64,000 nt of DNA from contig MU401463.1 in the NCBI GenBank assembly GCA_022579005.1, positions 62,001 to 126,000 on the forward strand, in the 5' to 3' direction. Below are positions 12,325-23,460 of this stretch, piece by piece. Every line of letters begins with the position of its first letter. Position 1 is the first letter of the stretch. Made by a program: the position numbers and the translations under genes. A model generated the notes under the pieces. The model saw nothing but the letters and a program-made list of their open reading frames with translations. It was not told where the DNA came from and did no database searches. This DNA comes from Poronia punctata. Its lineage: Eukaryota > Ascomycota > Sordariomycetes > Xylariales > Xylariaceae.

Positions 12325-13343
12325 GGGTTTTTAAGTTTGGGGTTGATTTTGGGAAGGCTAGAAAAGATGTACATCGGTTTCTCTATTGCTAACAGGTACT
12401 TGCCGATATGCAATGACGACACTGTCTCTCTTATATGCATTTTCTATATGTGTATGCGGCTATCACGAATAATGACTCATATTTCCTTATCGGGAATCGG
12501 GTCCGCCAGAACAATATGAGAGCAAACCACAGAACTTACCTAGAGATCATGGCCCTTGGAGTCAGGGACAATCAAGGGTTATTTACAATAAAGTCTTGGT
12601 GTAGAATAGTTGACGGACCTTGCAATTTATATTGTCTAGGTTAGGGCAGTTAAAGTCCAATAAGGTTCTAGTCTTGTAGGGCAAGACACTTACAAAGTCT
12701 AAATGCCAAAATAAGGCTGCATTGTATCAACCCGGGCTTATAAAAGTTTGCAAGTTGAGTTGCTCAGAACAGTACTCGAACGGTGGCTACTTCAGAAGTG
12801 GAGCCACAGCAATTGAACTTGCCATTTTCTTTCTCAATGGCTAAACCCAACTACCACTTGACCATCATCCCTTCCTCTTTGCTATTCAACCCCACCAAAA
12901 CGGTCAACGCGACCATCAATTTTCCAATTCCCATCGTGGGTATATCGTCTCTGCCTTTGATTTGTTAGTCCATCGCTTTCAACAACACGGTATTTTGATA
13001 CCTTGACTGCTTTTGCTTGCCGAGATCGTAGCAGGCAACGAAAATAAGCAGGCGTGTTTACTGGTGCCTGTTCGTCAATCAGGATCAAAGCTTAATGAGT
13101 ATATATTTTCTCAACAGATTCACTGAAACCCACCCAATCGTCGGTTGGTCTGCTTCATCCATCTTGTACCAAGAGTCCTCTTTATGGACCCCTGCCCACT
13201 TACCCCTTGGCTTATACAGAGGTCACCAGTACTGGTGACCGATTAACAATTTTGTTAATCGGGACATCGAATCCGTCTGTGGGTTGACACACATCACCTG
13301 GTGATACTTTAATTGTCTACCTCCATATTGCCACTCTATTACT
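12325..13343. other. Divergent promoter region between Cwf19 and BRF1 genes
   Basis: About 1 kb separates two divergent genes, so both promoters must lie here. I see no coding gene. The end next to BRF1 contains three palindromes, listed separately. Short open frames such as 12783-12968 look random. Confidence 0.6.
13221..13260. promoter_or_regulatory. Two abutting 20-bp palindromes upstream of BRF1
   Basis: Positions 13221-13240 read GGTCACCAGTACTGGTGACC, a perfect palindrome. Positions 13241-13260 follow at once with 9-bp arms GATTAACAA/TTGTTAATC around TT. A third, shorter palindrome with arms ATCACC/GGTGAT around T lies at 13293-13305 and shares the CACC...GGTG core. They end 83 bp, and 38 bp for the third, before the BRF1 start codon. 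They may be operator-like sites for dimeric regulators or may form a cruciform. The symmetry is directly visible; the function is inference. Confidence 0.5.
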
Positions 13344-15854
13344 ATGCCTCCTATCATCAAGGCGGCACGGCCATTGGCTAGGGGCCCTAAGGGCTTTCAG
13401 ATACGACCAAAGGGGGCCGGGGCGAGCGACCGTATCAAGGAGGTGCTCAACAGAAACCGGCTGGAAAATGAAAGAGCGATGAGCTCCGAACCGGCTTCGT
13501 CGCCTCCCAGAGCTCCTCGACCGACTAACAAAGATCGCCCGCAATGTCCCAATCGCCAGTGTCCCAACCCGTCAGCCCCTGTTGTGGAAGGATTCTGCTC
13601 GGCTTGTGGCCGTGAAATCGACAGTTCCAATATTGTTGCGGAAGTTCAGTTCGGTGAAACCTCCTCGGGCGCAGCCATGGTCCAGGGAAGCTTTGTTGCT
13701 GCCGACCAGGGCACAACCCGCAATATGGCCCCAGGGGTTCGGCGATTAGGCGGTCTAGTTGGCGATAACAGAGAAAAGACGATACGTGAAGGTAAATATT
13801 TGCCCACCTACTTCTAACTTCTACCACTAACTATGGGGATAGCTAGGAATATGATGTGGGGGTTCAAGTCACGCCTACGGAATGTCACTGAGACCGCTAT
13901 CGAATCCGCCATCATGATCTTCAAGCTTGTGCTCAATGAGAATTGGTTGCAAGGCCGTGGTATGGACAAAGTAGTTCCAGTCTGTCTTTACGCAGCTTGC
14001 AGGAGAGAAGACAAGTGTGATATCATGCTTATAGATTTTGCCGAGCTCGTTCACGTAAGTCGCCATCACTAATATGCTTTTGCTTGGCCTTGTCTCACAT
14101 GTGTAATACAGATTAACGTGTATGAACTTGGTCATGTCTTTAAAGATTTGAGCAATATCTACTCCTTTCAGAACAACAATGTGAGGTCGATTATACCCGA
14201 AGACCTTATGCTGCGCTTTGCAGAGAAACTAGATTTTGGTGAATTTACCAATAAGATAGCTGCCGATGCCACAAGACTCTGTCAGCGAATGGGCCGAGAT
14301 TGGATGGTCATGGGGCGTCGTCCGTCAGGTATTTGTGGTGCATGTCTCTTGATGGCTGCCCGTATGTGGAACTTCCGGCGGACCGTCCGAGAAATAGTCT
14401 ACGTTGTAAAGGTCACAACACATACGATCGAACAACGATTAGACGAGTTTACCGTCACCGAAAGCAGTAACCTCTCGATAGAGAACTTCCTAACCCAGGA
14501 GTTTCTGGACTCGCGTCATGATCCTCCAGCTTTTTATAAGCAGACTCCGGAATGGAAAGAGAGGATGGAAAAGGAGAGGGAGACCAGTGGAAGGAAGCGG
14601 AAGCGGGCTCTAGAAGACATTGGTGAGAATGAGATAGACCAGGCCGATGGAGAATCCAGTGCAACACCACCAGCTTGTTCCGCCAGATCAAGCATGCCGC
14701 CACCGCCGAGGCCTGCCCCGCCGCCGCCTGACTTCTCAAAGGTGCGACAAGTCTCCGAGTTCTTGCCACGCTCCTTCGACAGCGAAGAGAGTCGAGAGAT
14801 CGTTGCCCCTTTTGACCCCACACAAGTCCCCCAACCGGCCCCGAAACAGTCAAAAGACGTCTTAGAGGCCCTTCGTGCCGACGACCCAACCAGTGAACAA
14901 GCTGTCGAGGAGCTTGTCGAGATTTACGGTTCTAATGAGGCGAATAATGCGGCTGAGGGGTCCGCCGACAACGAGGAAGAGACAGAAGAGCCCGCGTCCC
15001 AACCAAAATCGGGTAGGCGGCGGAATAAAAATGAATCGGAAGAAGAACGGCTCAAGTTTGACGAAGAATGGGAGCGTGACGAAGCCTTGCTTGAGAATCA
15101 GATCAACGAAGTAATCAATGACCCCCACAGTTCCGCGCACAGCAAAGCTTTGGCAACTGCAGCACATCTAGCCCACATCAAAGCCGAGTGGGAGCGTTCG
15201 TTACTTCCCCCTAGGGTGTTGAAGATGGACGAGGTCATAGGCGAAGATGAATTTGCCGATGATCCTGAAGTCCAGTACTGCGAACTCGAGCCAGAAGAGG
15301 TTCTCATCAAAGAAGAAATCTGGCTCAACGCCAATAAAGACTGGGTGAGGAAACAACAGGAGAAGGCGTACCGGCAGCAGATGGAAGAGCTAGGACCCCC
15401 GAAGCGAAAACGCAACCGGGTCAAGAAGCCGAGGATCGGCGAGGGTCAGCTCACTCCAGCTTCGAGTCCCGGCGAAGCGGCCATCGAGGCGATGAAGAAA
15501 CGTAATGCCGTTTCGAAGCGTATTAATTACGACGCTATCAAGAGTCTGTTTGGTAACAATAAGAAGCGCGGGCCCGGCTCCGTACTCTCCCGCATGGAAA
15601 GTGATAATGCTAGCCGAGTGGCGTCTCGAGCGGCTAGTGCATCGGATGTGGGGTCTCCAGCTCCTTCTGTTCGTCACGAGAGTCCGGCCGTGAACCCACC
15701 GAAGCCAGTGGAGGTGGAGGTGGAGGAAGAAGAGGTTGAAGACGACGAGCCAGCGCCAGTTATATATGACTACGACGAGGATGGGTATGGTGATGACGAT
15801 GATGGTTATGCCGATGGCGACGGTTACGACGATGGCGAAGGAGAAGTGTATTAA
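13344..15854 (+). CDS. BRF1: Transcription factor IIIB subunit BRF1 (TFIIB-related factor)
   Basis: Three exons: 13344-13791, 13843-14054 and 14112-15854. Introns are 51 and 57 nt with GTAAAT and GTAAGT donors. The product has 800 residues. After an unusual N-terminal extension of about 65 residues comes a TFIIB-type zinc ribbon with C68, C73, C85 and C88. Two cyclin-like repeats follow, the first with VPVCLYAACRRE and the second with RPSGICGACLLMAARM. The Brf1 TBP-binding block near 645-690 contains VLIKEEIWLNANKDW. The C-terminus is acidic (DYDEDGYGDDDDGY). BRF1 joins TBP and Bdp1 in TFIIIB and recruits RNA polymerase III to tRNA and 5S genes in the nucleus. Exon joins restore the family sequence at both junctions (REARNMMWGF, LVHINVYELG), so the model is firm. 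Confidence 0.93.
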
Positions 15855-16135
15855 CTCGGGCTACTACCTTGCCTTGTTGTCTTTTCTCTTGATTCATGTA
15901 CTGCATAGGGCGGCGTTTGTTCGAGGCATGGATTGGACTTTGCAGGGTTACAGGGTATAGGTATCACAAAACGGGGTTTCTGGATCCCCGAGGAGGGCTT
16001 TTGACGGACCTTTCAAAAGAGGTAGTTTTCAACAGGAGAGTATTTCGTATGCAGCGCATGCGTATACAATACAAATATTTCCACGTATTTCGTTTTTATC
16101 GTCTCGGGTAATACTGATGATGATTGTGTTTAGAA

Positions 16136-17503
16136 TCATTTATTGGTATTAACTGATAGTAAGTCTACGCCCACGCCACGGAGAGCATCTACCGCCCATT
16201 TCGGATAAGCGGCCTTATCAGCGTAGATGTTCGCAAAGAACTGGTGCAGGAAAGCCGGATACTTGTCGGCGATGATGGCCTCGCGAGCCTCCCTCATCAG
16301 ATTGAGCTGGTACCAGACATTATGGATAGTGAGCAGATGGGCAGAGACGGTCTCCTTGGCCACATTGTGATGTACGAAGGCGCGCGTGATGCCGAGACCG
16401 CCCTCTTCGGTTGTCCGGCAGCAAGCACAGCGACAGCCTTCCTCTATTGGGCCGAAATCGGTGGCGTACTCGGCTGTCTTGAGCTTGACGACGCCGTGTT
16501 TCGTGACGGCGCTGCCGAAGCGCGCGGTGCGCGTCGGCCAGACACAGTCGAACATATCTGCGCCCAGGGCGACGCTCACGACGAGGTCCTCGGGGTATCC
16601 GATGCCCATGACGTAGCGGGGTTTGAGCTCGGGCAACATGTCAGTGCAGGTTTTGACGACACGGCAGAAGTCGGGCTTGGCCTCGCCGCCGCTGAGACCA
16701 CCGATGGCGATGCCGGGCGTGTCGCGCTTGAGCATGGCCTCGCAGCACTCGCGGCGCATCTCGGTGTCGAGCCCGCCCTGGATGATGCAGAAGAGGTTCT
16801 GGGTGGTTGGGTTTTTATGCGCGGCGATGCACCGGTCCAGCCAGCGCACGCTGCGCTCCATGGCCTCACGCATGCGCTGCTTGTCCGGTGACGTGGTTAC
16901 TAGCACGTCGTCTAGCTGCATCATGATGTCGCTGCCGATTGTGTTCTGCAGTGAGATGGAGTGCTCCGGCGTCAGGAGCATGGGCGTGCCGTCATGTGGA
17001 CTCAGGAACCGCACGCCTTCCTCTGTGATAGTAGCTAGGTTCAGGAGACTGACCATCTGGAAGCTGCAAGTTCTCACTTAGCATGTTTCCGTCTTGTGAG
17101 CAGAAAGGTAGGCGAAACTTACCCTCCGCTATCTGTCAGGAGGTTATGATTCCATCCCTGAAACTTGTGCGCGCCACCGACAGCAGCGAGCACTTCCTGG
17201 CCGGGCTTGAGACCGAGATGGTAAGTGTTGTTGAGACAAAGACGACAGCCTGTCTCTTCTAGTTGCTCCGGTGTCAGACCCTTCAGTGACGCCTGGGTCG
17301 CAACAGGCATGAAGATGGGCAACGGAACGGGGCCATGTGGAAGCGTCAAAAGTGAGGCCCGGGCCTTAGTCGTCTATGGCACGTGTTAATAGAGATCCGA
17401 TAGCGCGGTTCTATAGTACGGGAGGGGTCTTTTTTACCGAGCATCGCGCGACTAGGTCAAATCTGAGTGCGGCTGATGAGGCGGAAGCTATTGTGCTCGC
17501 CAT
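16136..17503 (-). CDS. Queuine tRNA-ribosyltransferase catalytic subunit (TGT/QTRT1)
   Basis: Three exons: 17438-17503, 17123-17373 and 16136-17063, giving 414 residues. Introns are 64 and 59 nt. Both junctions restore TGT sequence (ARCSTTKARA and DSGGFQMVSL). The enzyme swaps G34 of tRNAs with GUN anticodons (His, Asp, Asn, Tyr) for queuine, working with a QTRT2 partner not seen here. Visible landmarks are the substrate-binding Asp in TDSGGFQ, the nucleophile Asp in [13 protein letters not shown], the GGLSGGE loop and the zinc ligands C-x-C-x2-C in [10 protein letters not shown] with a downstream His. Length is normal for the family. The start at 17503 (MASTIAS) is chosen because it gives a short leader; an in-frame ATG at 17515 would add four residues. 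Confidence 0.93.
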
Positions 17504-18950
17504 TCTCCTGAACATGACAGGTTGTTCCCCGTCCCGATTCTGATTTTGATGAGGCAAATGACCATCCAAACGAGGGGTATTAAAATGTAGCGTATATAAA
17601 GTGTCCTTTCGATTTTTTTGTAAATTCAAATCATGGCTTGAAATGTATCATATTGCGCCTGTCAAATGAATACTCGCTGATGCTGTATACAAAATTCATA
17701 TTCTTTTGACAAGAGAATGAATCTCTCTCTCCACGGCTGGCTTGGCGCAAAGCTAAAATGGAAGTAGGGGGCACGCCAGCTGTGAACCGGCCCGCGTATG
17801 TCCAAAGCGGGCTGCTAGGTAAGTGGTACCTAGGTACTTACCCAAACTTTACCTAACCTACCTGGTCTAGACTACGGTAGCCCTGTACCTAAAATGTGGG
17901 GTCTTATGTCCAGGTACCGGATATACAACTTGAAGTCTCCTTGCAATGTCACCAACATTCTCTTATTGACAGAGTTACTGATGGCAAGTAAGATGTAGGT
18001 ATTCTGGCTTCGCGATGGAACTGTTTTTGAGCGTCTCTGAATCAATCCAACCCACGCATGAATCAGTCAATATCATAAGCACATCCTATACGAGTAGACA
18101 CGGCATTACCCGGGGAGCAGAGGATGAAAGATGCTCTAGACTAGGCCATGCCTTTTATGGAACTTGCCAATTATGACAAGTCTCGACCCCAAGAAAAATC
18201 GTATGATAGTGGTCTGTCAAACGAGGTTATTTTTGTTACCTGGCACCCTGGCTGGGTCACTTCTATCAAGAATCCCATTTAAAAGAAGCTACTTGGTCCA
18301 GCAACGCCTCAGTCTAACCTAGGCTAGGTTACTGGTCTAGTGCTGGTGTACGGAAAGCACATTGTTACTTCTCCAATCCTGTGATGGATCGGCGGGTGTT
18401 TCCTCCCTGGCGGGAATGCTAGGCCTGCACGATTAAATCATATCGACTTGTGGTTTGCCAATCGTACGTCTCACATATCGCTCCTACCGTTTTTTGACAC
18501 GACTCTGTGCCCAGATCCTTTCCATTCCTCGTCATCGGGAATGTAGAGGACCCTGAATGCTGCGATTTTGCCGGACATCGCTTGATCTGTCTAGGCGCAT
18601 GCCTAGCCTAAACGGGGCTCTTCCTTGGCCTGACTTGTCGATATTGAAGTGTCTAGACGCCCAAGGGTGTGATGTAGCAACAGGTGCATTTCCTCCGGTA
18701 CAGGTAAGAATGGGTTGGAACTGGCCTTGGTAAGGGGCTTGATTCATTCCTCGTTATTACTAGTTGTCGATTCCGTCATACATTCGTCCTAGTTTTAATA
18801 CCTTTCTTGAATATTTCACTACACCGCCCTCCTATTGATTTTCTTTCGAAGAAGCCGCCGTTCCTCTAGGCAAACGCCACCATTACTATCGTGGTCCAAA
18901 GCCACGCATGCACACATCCTCTTTTTTTGCTCCCTCCTCCACCCTAAGAG
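17504..18950. other. Divergent intergenic region between TGT and 2EXR genes
   Basis: No gene is supported. A cluster of TACCTA/AGGTA words lies at about 17817-17870 (GGTACCTAGGTACTTACC and nearby). One TACGAGTA octamer lies at 18089-18096. The last 200 bases before 18951 are C/T-rich, as expected for a promoter or leader. Confidence 0.55.
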
Positions 18951-19667
18951 ATGGTATCGTCCATATCATTCCCTCTCTTCTCGTCGTTGCCCGTCGAACT
19001 GAGATTCCATATTTGGCAGCTGTCGTGCCACAGCCGAGTCGTCGAGGTCACGTATGACCCAGAAACGGATTTGTGCACGTCGACGACATCGGTCCCGGCT
19101 GTTCTCCATGCCTGTCGTGAGTCGCGGTCCGAAGCGTCGCGCATATACAAGCTTTCGTTCGATACCAAAACGCAAAAGCCAAGGATATACTTCTGCAGCG
19201 AGCTAGACACCTTGTACATACCAAGACCGCCTTCGATGGGTTACGACGATGCTTCACGGTCCTTCACGATCCTAGTTGGGGATGCTGAGAGCGTTGCCAA
19301 CCTCGCCATCGACTACGTACCCCCTACTATCAAGCGCCCCTGGGAAACGTACAATAAGTACATCCTCATGAAAAGCTTTCCGCGGGTACACGAGGTCTTG
19401 TTGGTAATTGACGACGCCGCTTCGCTCCCCGGTAGTTATGGGGGCCGAAGCAATGGCTGTGACCTCGGCTTTAAAGATACCGTTCAGGATCCGTCGAGTG
19501 TATCCCGACTGCTCGACGGCGTAAAGGCGGCTTTCTTCTACGAGGTTGGAGGCTACTTGGGGATAGACGATAAAGGAGATGTCATCCTGGAACCATTGAA
19601 TCTACCCTCCTTGGTGTTGAAAGTAAAAACCTGGAAATCTAAGGAGGATACGAAAGGGGTACTCTGA
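18951..19667 (+). CDS. 2EXR-domain protein of unknown function
   Basis: Single-exon gene of 238 residues. Residues 6-40 (FPLFSSLPVELRFHIWQL) match the start of the 2EXR domain, a family very expanded in filamentous ascomycetes with no established biochemical role. The ESRSEASRIYKL stretch near 60-71 is the second typical block (CRESR...Y). No signal peptide or membrane segment is visible, so an intracellular protein is likely. The start codon lies in an acceptable context (GAGATGG) just after a C/T-rich leader. The family call rests on these two conserved blocks; nothing in the neighbourhood suggests a function. Confidence 0.75.
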   Translation: MVSSISFPLFSSLPVELRFHIWQLSCHSRVVEVTYDPETDLCTSTTSVPAVLHACRESRSEASRIYKLSFDTKTQKPRIYFCSELDTLYIPRPPSMGYDDASRSFTILVGDAESVANLAIDYVPPTIKRPWETYNKYILMKSFPRVHEVLLVIDDAASLPGSYGGRSNGCDLGFKDTVQDPSSVSRLLDGVKAAFFYEVGGYLGIDDKGDVILEPLNLPSLVLKVKTWKSKEDTKGVL

Positions 19668-20701
19668 TTATGTCCCTTGTGTCTGAAGCTACCGGCGAAA
19701 TACTAACTATTTCCACCCACGTTGCTCGCGAGAGCATCTGTCTACTGCTCTACTATATCGACTTGACTTCATGGTGTAAAATGTCATCGGATTTTATATT
19801 TCGGAAGTTTTTGGAAGCTAGCCGCTAGGAGCTTGCTGCCGAATGGTGTGTGTCCACGTCTAGTCCATATTGGAAACACCTACCCTGGGAGGAAACCCGC
19901 GCGGAATTCTCAAAAGTCGATTAGTTTTGTTCTTACGATGAGAGCTTGCAGCTTTTATCAGTTTAGCTAGCTAAGTATACATGTCTGTGTTGAAATTGGT
20001 ACACTTATACCGGCCATGATGAAATTGGGCCGGCTATAAGACAATTACTGCCTACGTCCGACCCAGGTTTGGCATAATTTAGATCTGAAAAGGGGATTCA
20101 GGAAACCAAACACAGAACCTCTGAGCGCCGACATCAAATATTTTCCAAAAGGCTGGCCAGGGCTGCAGCATTAAGGGGCCCATGTGGCTAAGAATGGCCG
20201 TGAATGCGGACAACGGACATTACCTAACAAGACAAAACATCAAGCAACCAAGCATTTATTCAAAAAGAAATAGAATGACGGTTCCTTCCTTCCACTTCTT
20301 TTTCATCTGCAGCCAGTAAGTAGCTCGACGTTTAGATAGACGAAACAGTACCTACCTTTCTTACGTACTGTCGACATAGGTAGGTTAGGTACACAAGTCT
20401 CAAGCACACTCAATTCTACTAGTGAATGGAAGGCAAGCACATTCTTCCTCGTCTAAAAGGGAGGATCGTGTATATATATATATATACTGAGACGGGAAAG
20501 AGGGTCAAAGGCAGACATGGAAACGCGGAAGGAAACACGGACAGCCAGGAAATAACCTTGAAAGTAATAGCCTTGTCGAGATGTCTCCGTTCTGTTTGGT
20601 ATACAGAATATCGAAGAGGTGGGATACCTTTGGCCGCGCACATGCAAAAAAGATATCTTATCTATGCGGGCTTATTTTTCTAGCTATCGGAACATGTTAT
20701 A
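19668..20701. other. Intergenic region with a TA microsatellite
   Basis: No gene is supported. TACCTACC/TAGGTAGGTTAGGTA words lie near 20350-20392. A (TA)8 run lies at 20471-20486. The stretch before 20702 is AT-rich with no obvious TATA box at a standard distance. Confidence 0.55.
20471..20486. repeat. (TA)8 microsatellite
   Basis: Sixteen bases of alternating T and A are visible in the region upstream of the unrecognised gene at 20702. It may be a polymorphic microsatellite or a promoter AT element. Confidence 0.8.
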
Positions 20702-21685
20702 ATGAAAAGAAAAAAGATGAAAAAATCAATCAACAGGTTAAACATGGTTTTCCCCCAAGAAGCAACATATCCTAATCAAGAAGCGTGGTCTGGGGCACGG
20801 CAAGGAACACAAGCACAACAAGACCCTTTTGCAGAAGAGGCCGATGCAAGCCTAAATGGGGACACCGGCGAACCGTTTTCGGACAAAGGGAGACTATGGA
20901 AAATGCCTTTGGATCTGGTCGAGGACCCCTGGCCCTACGAAGGGCTCCTTGCCCAGCTCGAATCCGTGACTTCCGAACTGCAAGCACAAAGCCATCTGTG
21001 GGCGGCTTTGGTCCAAGAGCTAGTTGCCCTAAACGACTGCATCGCCGAGCATGCGCGAAACCTCATGCCCAAAGCGAGGGCTGAAAGATGGAGGATACGA
21101 GGGCAGAAGCAGCGGTACCTATACTACCCCAGTGAGGAGGCTCTGGCGGGGGCGAAGGCGGACAACAAGGGGTTGATTTTCGCAACTGCTGAGGATGCCA
21201 TCTGGGCTAAGCTAAAGGACGAGGAGAGGATAATGAGGGAAGGGCAGAGATTGCAGCAACGGGACCTTAAACGCAAGGAGCGGGTCCGGCAGCAGATCGA
21301 AAGCCAGGTTATTTGGGAGCAGTCGTTGCAGGTTCGCTTGAGCCTTTTGACAGTCGCGTTAAGGTGTCGGGAGCGCTGGGATCAGGCTCAGAAAGCCCAA
21401 AAGGATAGACGCGCAGGGCTACAAACACAACCGCCTTATACCAGCACAGCACAGCCTGGAGCGGCTTGGTCGCCGTACTACCCAGCCCAAGGCAACCAGG
21501 ATGATGTTGGGAATTCCCACCTAGAGCCCCAAGTGCTACAGCCTTATACCGGTATAGTCGCAGGTATGACTATGGACACGATTTCGTTGCCCTACGGAAC
21601 GCATTGGGGCCTATACCCATCAGGTGCGCCCCCGAGTTGGCAGTCTAGCACGCCTGGTGGGCTTGAGGTAGTGTGGGAAGAGTAG
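20702..21685 (+). CDS. Hypothetical helical protein, possibly truncated by an amber codon
   Basis: Open frame of 327 residues that I do not recognise. The first residues are basic. An internal Met at 20744 (MVFPQEATYP) has a better start context (AAACATGG) and may be the real start. Residues about 80-225 are rich in Leu, Ala, Glu, Arg and Gln and should be helical or coiled-coil (QRLQQRDLKRKERVRQQIE). The rest is Pro/Gln/Tyr-rich. There is no signal peptide, membrane span or known motif. The frame ends with TAG at 21683-21685, but the same frame stays open for 81 more codons to a TAG at 21929-21931 and encodes about two and a half 30-residue repeats. The TAG aligns with a CAG codon in those repeats. 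The gene may be a recent pseudogene, an edited gene, or a normal gene with a repetitive 3' flank. Confidence 0.5.
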   Translation: MKRKKMKKSINRLNMVFPQEATYPNQEAWSGARQGTQAQQDPFAEEADASLNGDTGEPFSDKGRLWKMPLDLVEDPWPYEGLLAQLESVTSELQAQSHLWAALVQELVALNDCIAEHARNLMPKARAERWRIRGQKQRYLYYPSEEALAGAKADNKGLIFATAEDAIWAKLKDEERIMREGQRLQQRDLKRKERVRQQIESQVIWEQSLQVRLSLLTVALRCRERWDQAQKAQKDRRAGLQTQPPYTSTAQPGAAWSPYYPAQGNQDDVGNSHLEPQVLQPYTGIVAGMTMDTISLPYGTHWGLYPSGAPPSWQSSTPGGLEVVWEE

Positions 21686-21688
21686 GAG

Positions 21689-21911
21689 CAGGCAAGCATC
21701 CCAAGACCAGGGACAGTGCCGCCCCAGAATGGGCTTGACCCTTATGACTCGTCTAGAACGGGGAGGGACGACCAGGGACAGGCAAGCATCCCAAGACCAG
21801 GGACAGTGCCGCCCCAGAATGGGCTTGACCCTTATGGCTGGTCTGGAACGGGAAGGGACGACCAGGGACAGGCAAGCATCTCAAGACCAGCCACCATGCC
21901 GCCGCCGCAAC
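21689..21911 (+). repeat. 90-bp tandem repeat, about 2.5 copies, in frame with the upstream ORF
   Basis: Units start at 21689, 21779 and 21869. The first two differ at only four bases; the third is partial and diverges after about 30 bases. The unit length is a multiple of three and the frame continues that of the upstream gene, giving a 30-residue unit beginning QASIPRPGTVPPQNGLDPY. The in-frame stop just upstream separates it from the annotated protein. Confidence 0.9.
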
Positions 21912-21931
21912 ACCATGAGTTTCCCTCATAG

Positions 21932-22487
21932 AGAGCGTATACAATGGCATACACCAATCCGCGTGCGCTACGTCAAGCTGATGTGGCGAGGAGAAGAGGC
22001 TCACCTGTCGGGACCAGGCAACTCTACAAACGCCCGTAATCACCCGGACCCAGGTAACGTACGGTATCAACAACCAAAAGAAGGTTGCAAATCGGCTTCC
22101 ATCCAACCTACACCAAAGATCGCAGTTACTCTTGTCCACCTGCAGTTTGGTCACCCGGGTCAGAGTACCACTTGGCGGTTTACTTGCTCCGGACGGATGG
22201 TGGGGGTTTCCCCTAGCGCAGAATGGATTATCGAGTAACGCACAAAGGACGATTGCGGGCGTTTCGTTGGTTGTTGGGGTTTTCGCATCATCGTCAGCCG
22301 GCACAAGTTGTTTGCGAATAATAGCGAGAAATATGGAGTACTTATAGCGAGTAAGATAGACTCTGAAACTTTGTTGTAATAGATATTCACATGTTACTCT
22401 ATCCCTCATTCGCCAAGCCCGCGTTCCATCGTGAATCTTATTTTCATTAGGTCTTTCTTGTCTGTATTTTATTGTTTCTCACGGTTA
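21932..22487. other. Convergent intergenic region
   Basis: This lies between the 3' ends of the repeat-bearing ORF and the NECAP-like gene. The long antisense frame across it (21753-22409) is a shadow of the tandem repeat. No supported feature. Confidence 0.5.
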
Positions 22488-23460
22488 CTAAGCGAACTCG
22501 CCAAATTTCCCGTCGTCAAACCCTAGGTCAGCGGCAGATAACCTTTTTGCTCTCGAATTCGTTGGAGGGCCTTGGGGTGGCGGCGGGAGAATGCCCCCAC
22601 CTCTAGACGGCGCGCCGGACGGCGGCGGGGGTAGTGAGAATGATGAGAGGCTGCCACCCGAAGTTTCCGTATCCGCTTGTGCCTTGCGCCGGCCAAACCT
22701 GGCAGGCAGATTGACCGTGATGGTCTCTCCCTCTTTTAGACTGAGATCCCTCTTCATAGAGCTATCCTCCTTTGGAGTGGATGTTTTCTTGCCCAGCTGC
22801 CCGTTTTGCGCCCACTCTAGCGTCTTCTGGGCTTCCTGTAGAGACACGCCAAAGTCAAATGCATCGCTTCTCTCCTCGAAGCCGATGCCTAGCGTCGCTT
22901 TTCTGCCGGCTTCATCTTGAACGCGCAAGGCGAAAAACCTCGAGCTGTCGGCTGCTGGCTCCACCACGGCTGCTGCTGTGTAAGGCGCGGCCGCAAACAA
23001 CTGGCCGTTTCTGGGGTCTTCAAGCACGATATCGGCCTTCACCTTCTCCTCGCTAGATGGTTGTGTGATGGCCGTCTCGAGTACACGGAGACGCGCAGTA
23101 AAGATCTGTCGCTTGTTCCCATCGGCAGTCCACTGTTTCACCTGTGAGTCAGCTACGACTGCTGCTGTATGTGTACCAGCTACGTCCCTCCGGAGGGGAA
23201 ATAATGCTTGGTTTCATCCTTCATGGCTGACACAGCGTTGACGATTTCAGTCGGGTTTCAAATCAACGAAATTTTTACACGAATAAAACGAGAGTTGCGA
23301 CTGGCCCTGGTCCCTGGTCACTCACCGAGGCAGCAACATGGCCCTTACCAGGCGTCATTGGTGGGACATCGTATACATGGACGTTTCCGACAACGAATAG
23401 CACCCGTTGAATTGCGTCTGCCGGTAATGGCCGTCCGGTGGCCGGGTCAATCGTTTCCAT
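22488..23460 (-). CDS. NECAP-like adaptin ear-binding endocytic protein (PHear domain)
   Basis: Two exons: 23326-23460 and 22488-23132, giving 259 residues. The start at 23460 (METIDPATGR) has an in-frame stop four codons upstream. Two acceptors are possible. The one before 23132 joins HVAAS to WTADG and gives the spacing expected for NECAP proteins (KGxxAxxW). The one before 23141 would add Val-Lys-Gln. The intron is 193 nt in the first model and 184 nt in the second. The PHear domain covers about residues 15-165 (RVLFVVGNVHVYDVPP, TARLRVLE, FFALRVQD, GIGFEERSDAFDF). A Pro-rich tail (LPPPPSGAP, ILPPPPQGPP) follows. NECAP proteins bind AP-2 and clathrin-coat factors at the plasma membrane. 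The tail lacks a clear WxxF ear-binding motif at its end (GKFGEFA). Confidence 0.87.

Noticed and set aside
16244..16891. 215-codon open frame on the plus strand opposite the TGT gene
   Set aside because: It lies wholly antisense to a well-supported exon and has no domain or own promoter. GC-rich codons on the coding strand often open the opposite frame.
21753..22409. 218-codon minus-strand frame over the 90-bp repeat
   Set aside because: It depends on the tandem repeat and has no recognisable feature; the plus-strand frame explains the sequence better.
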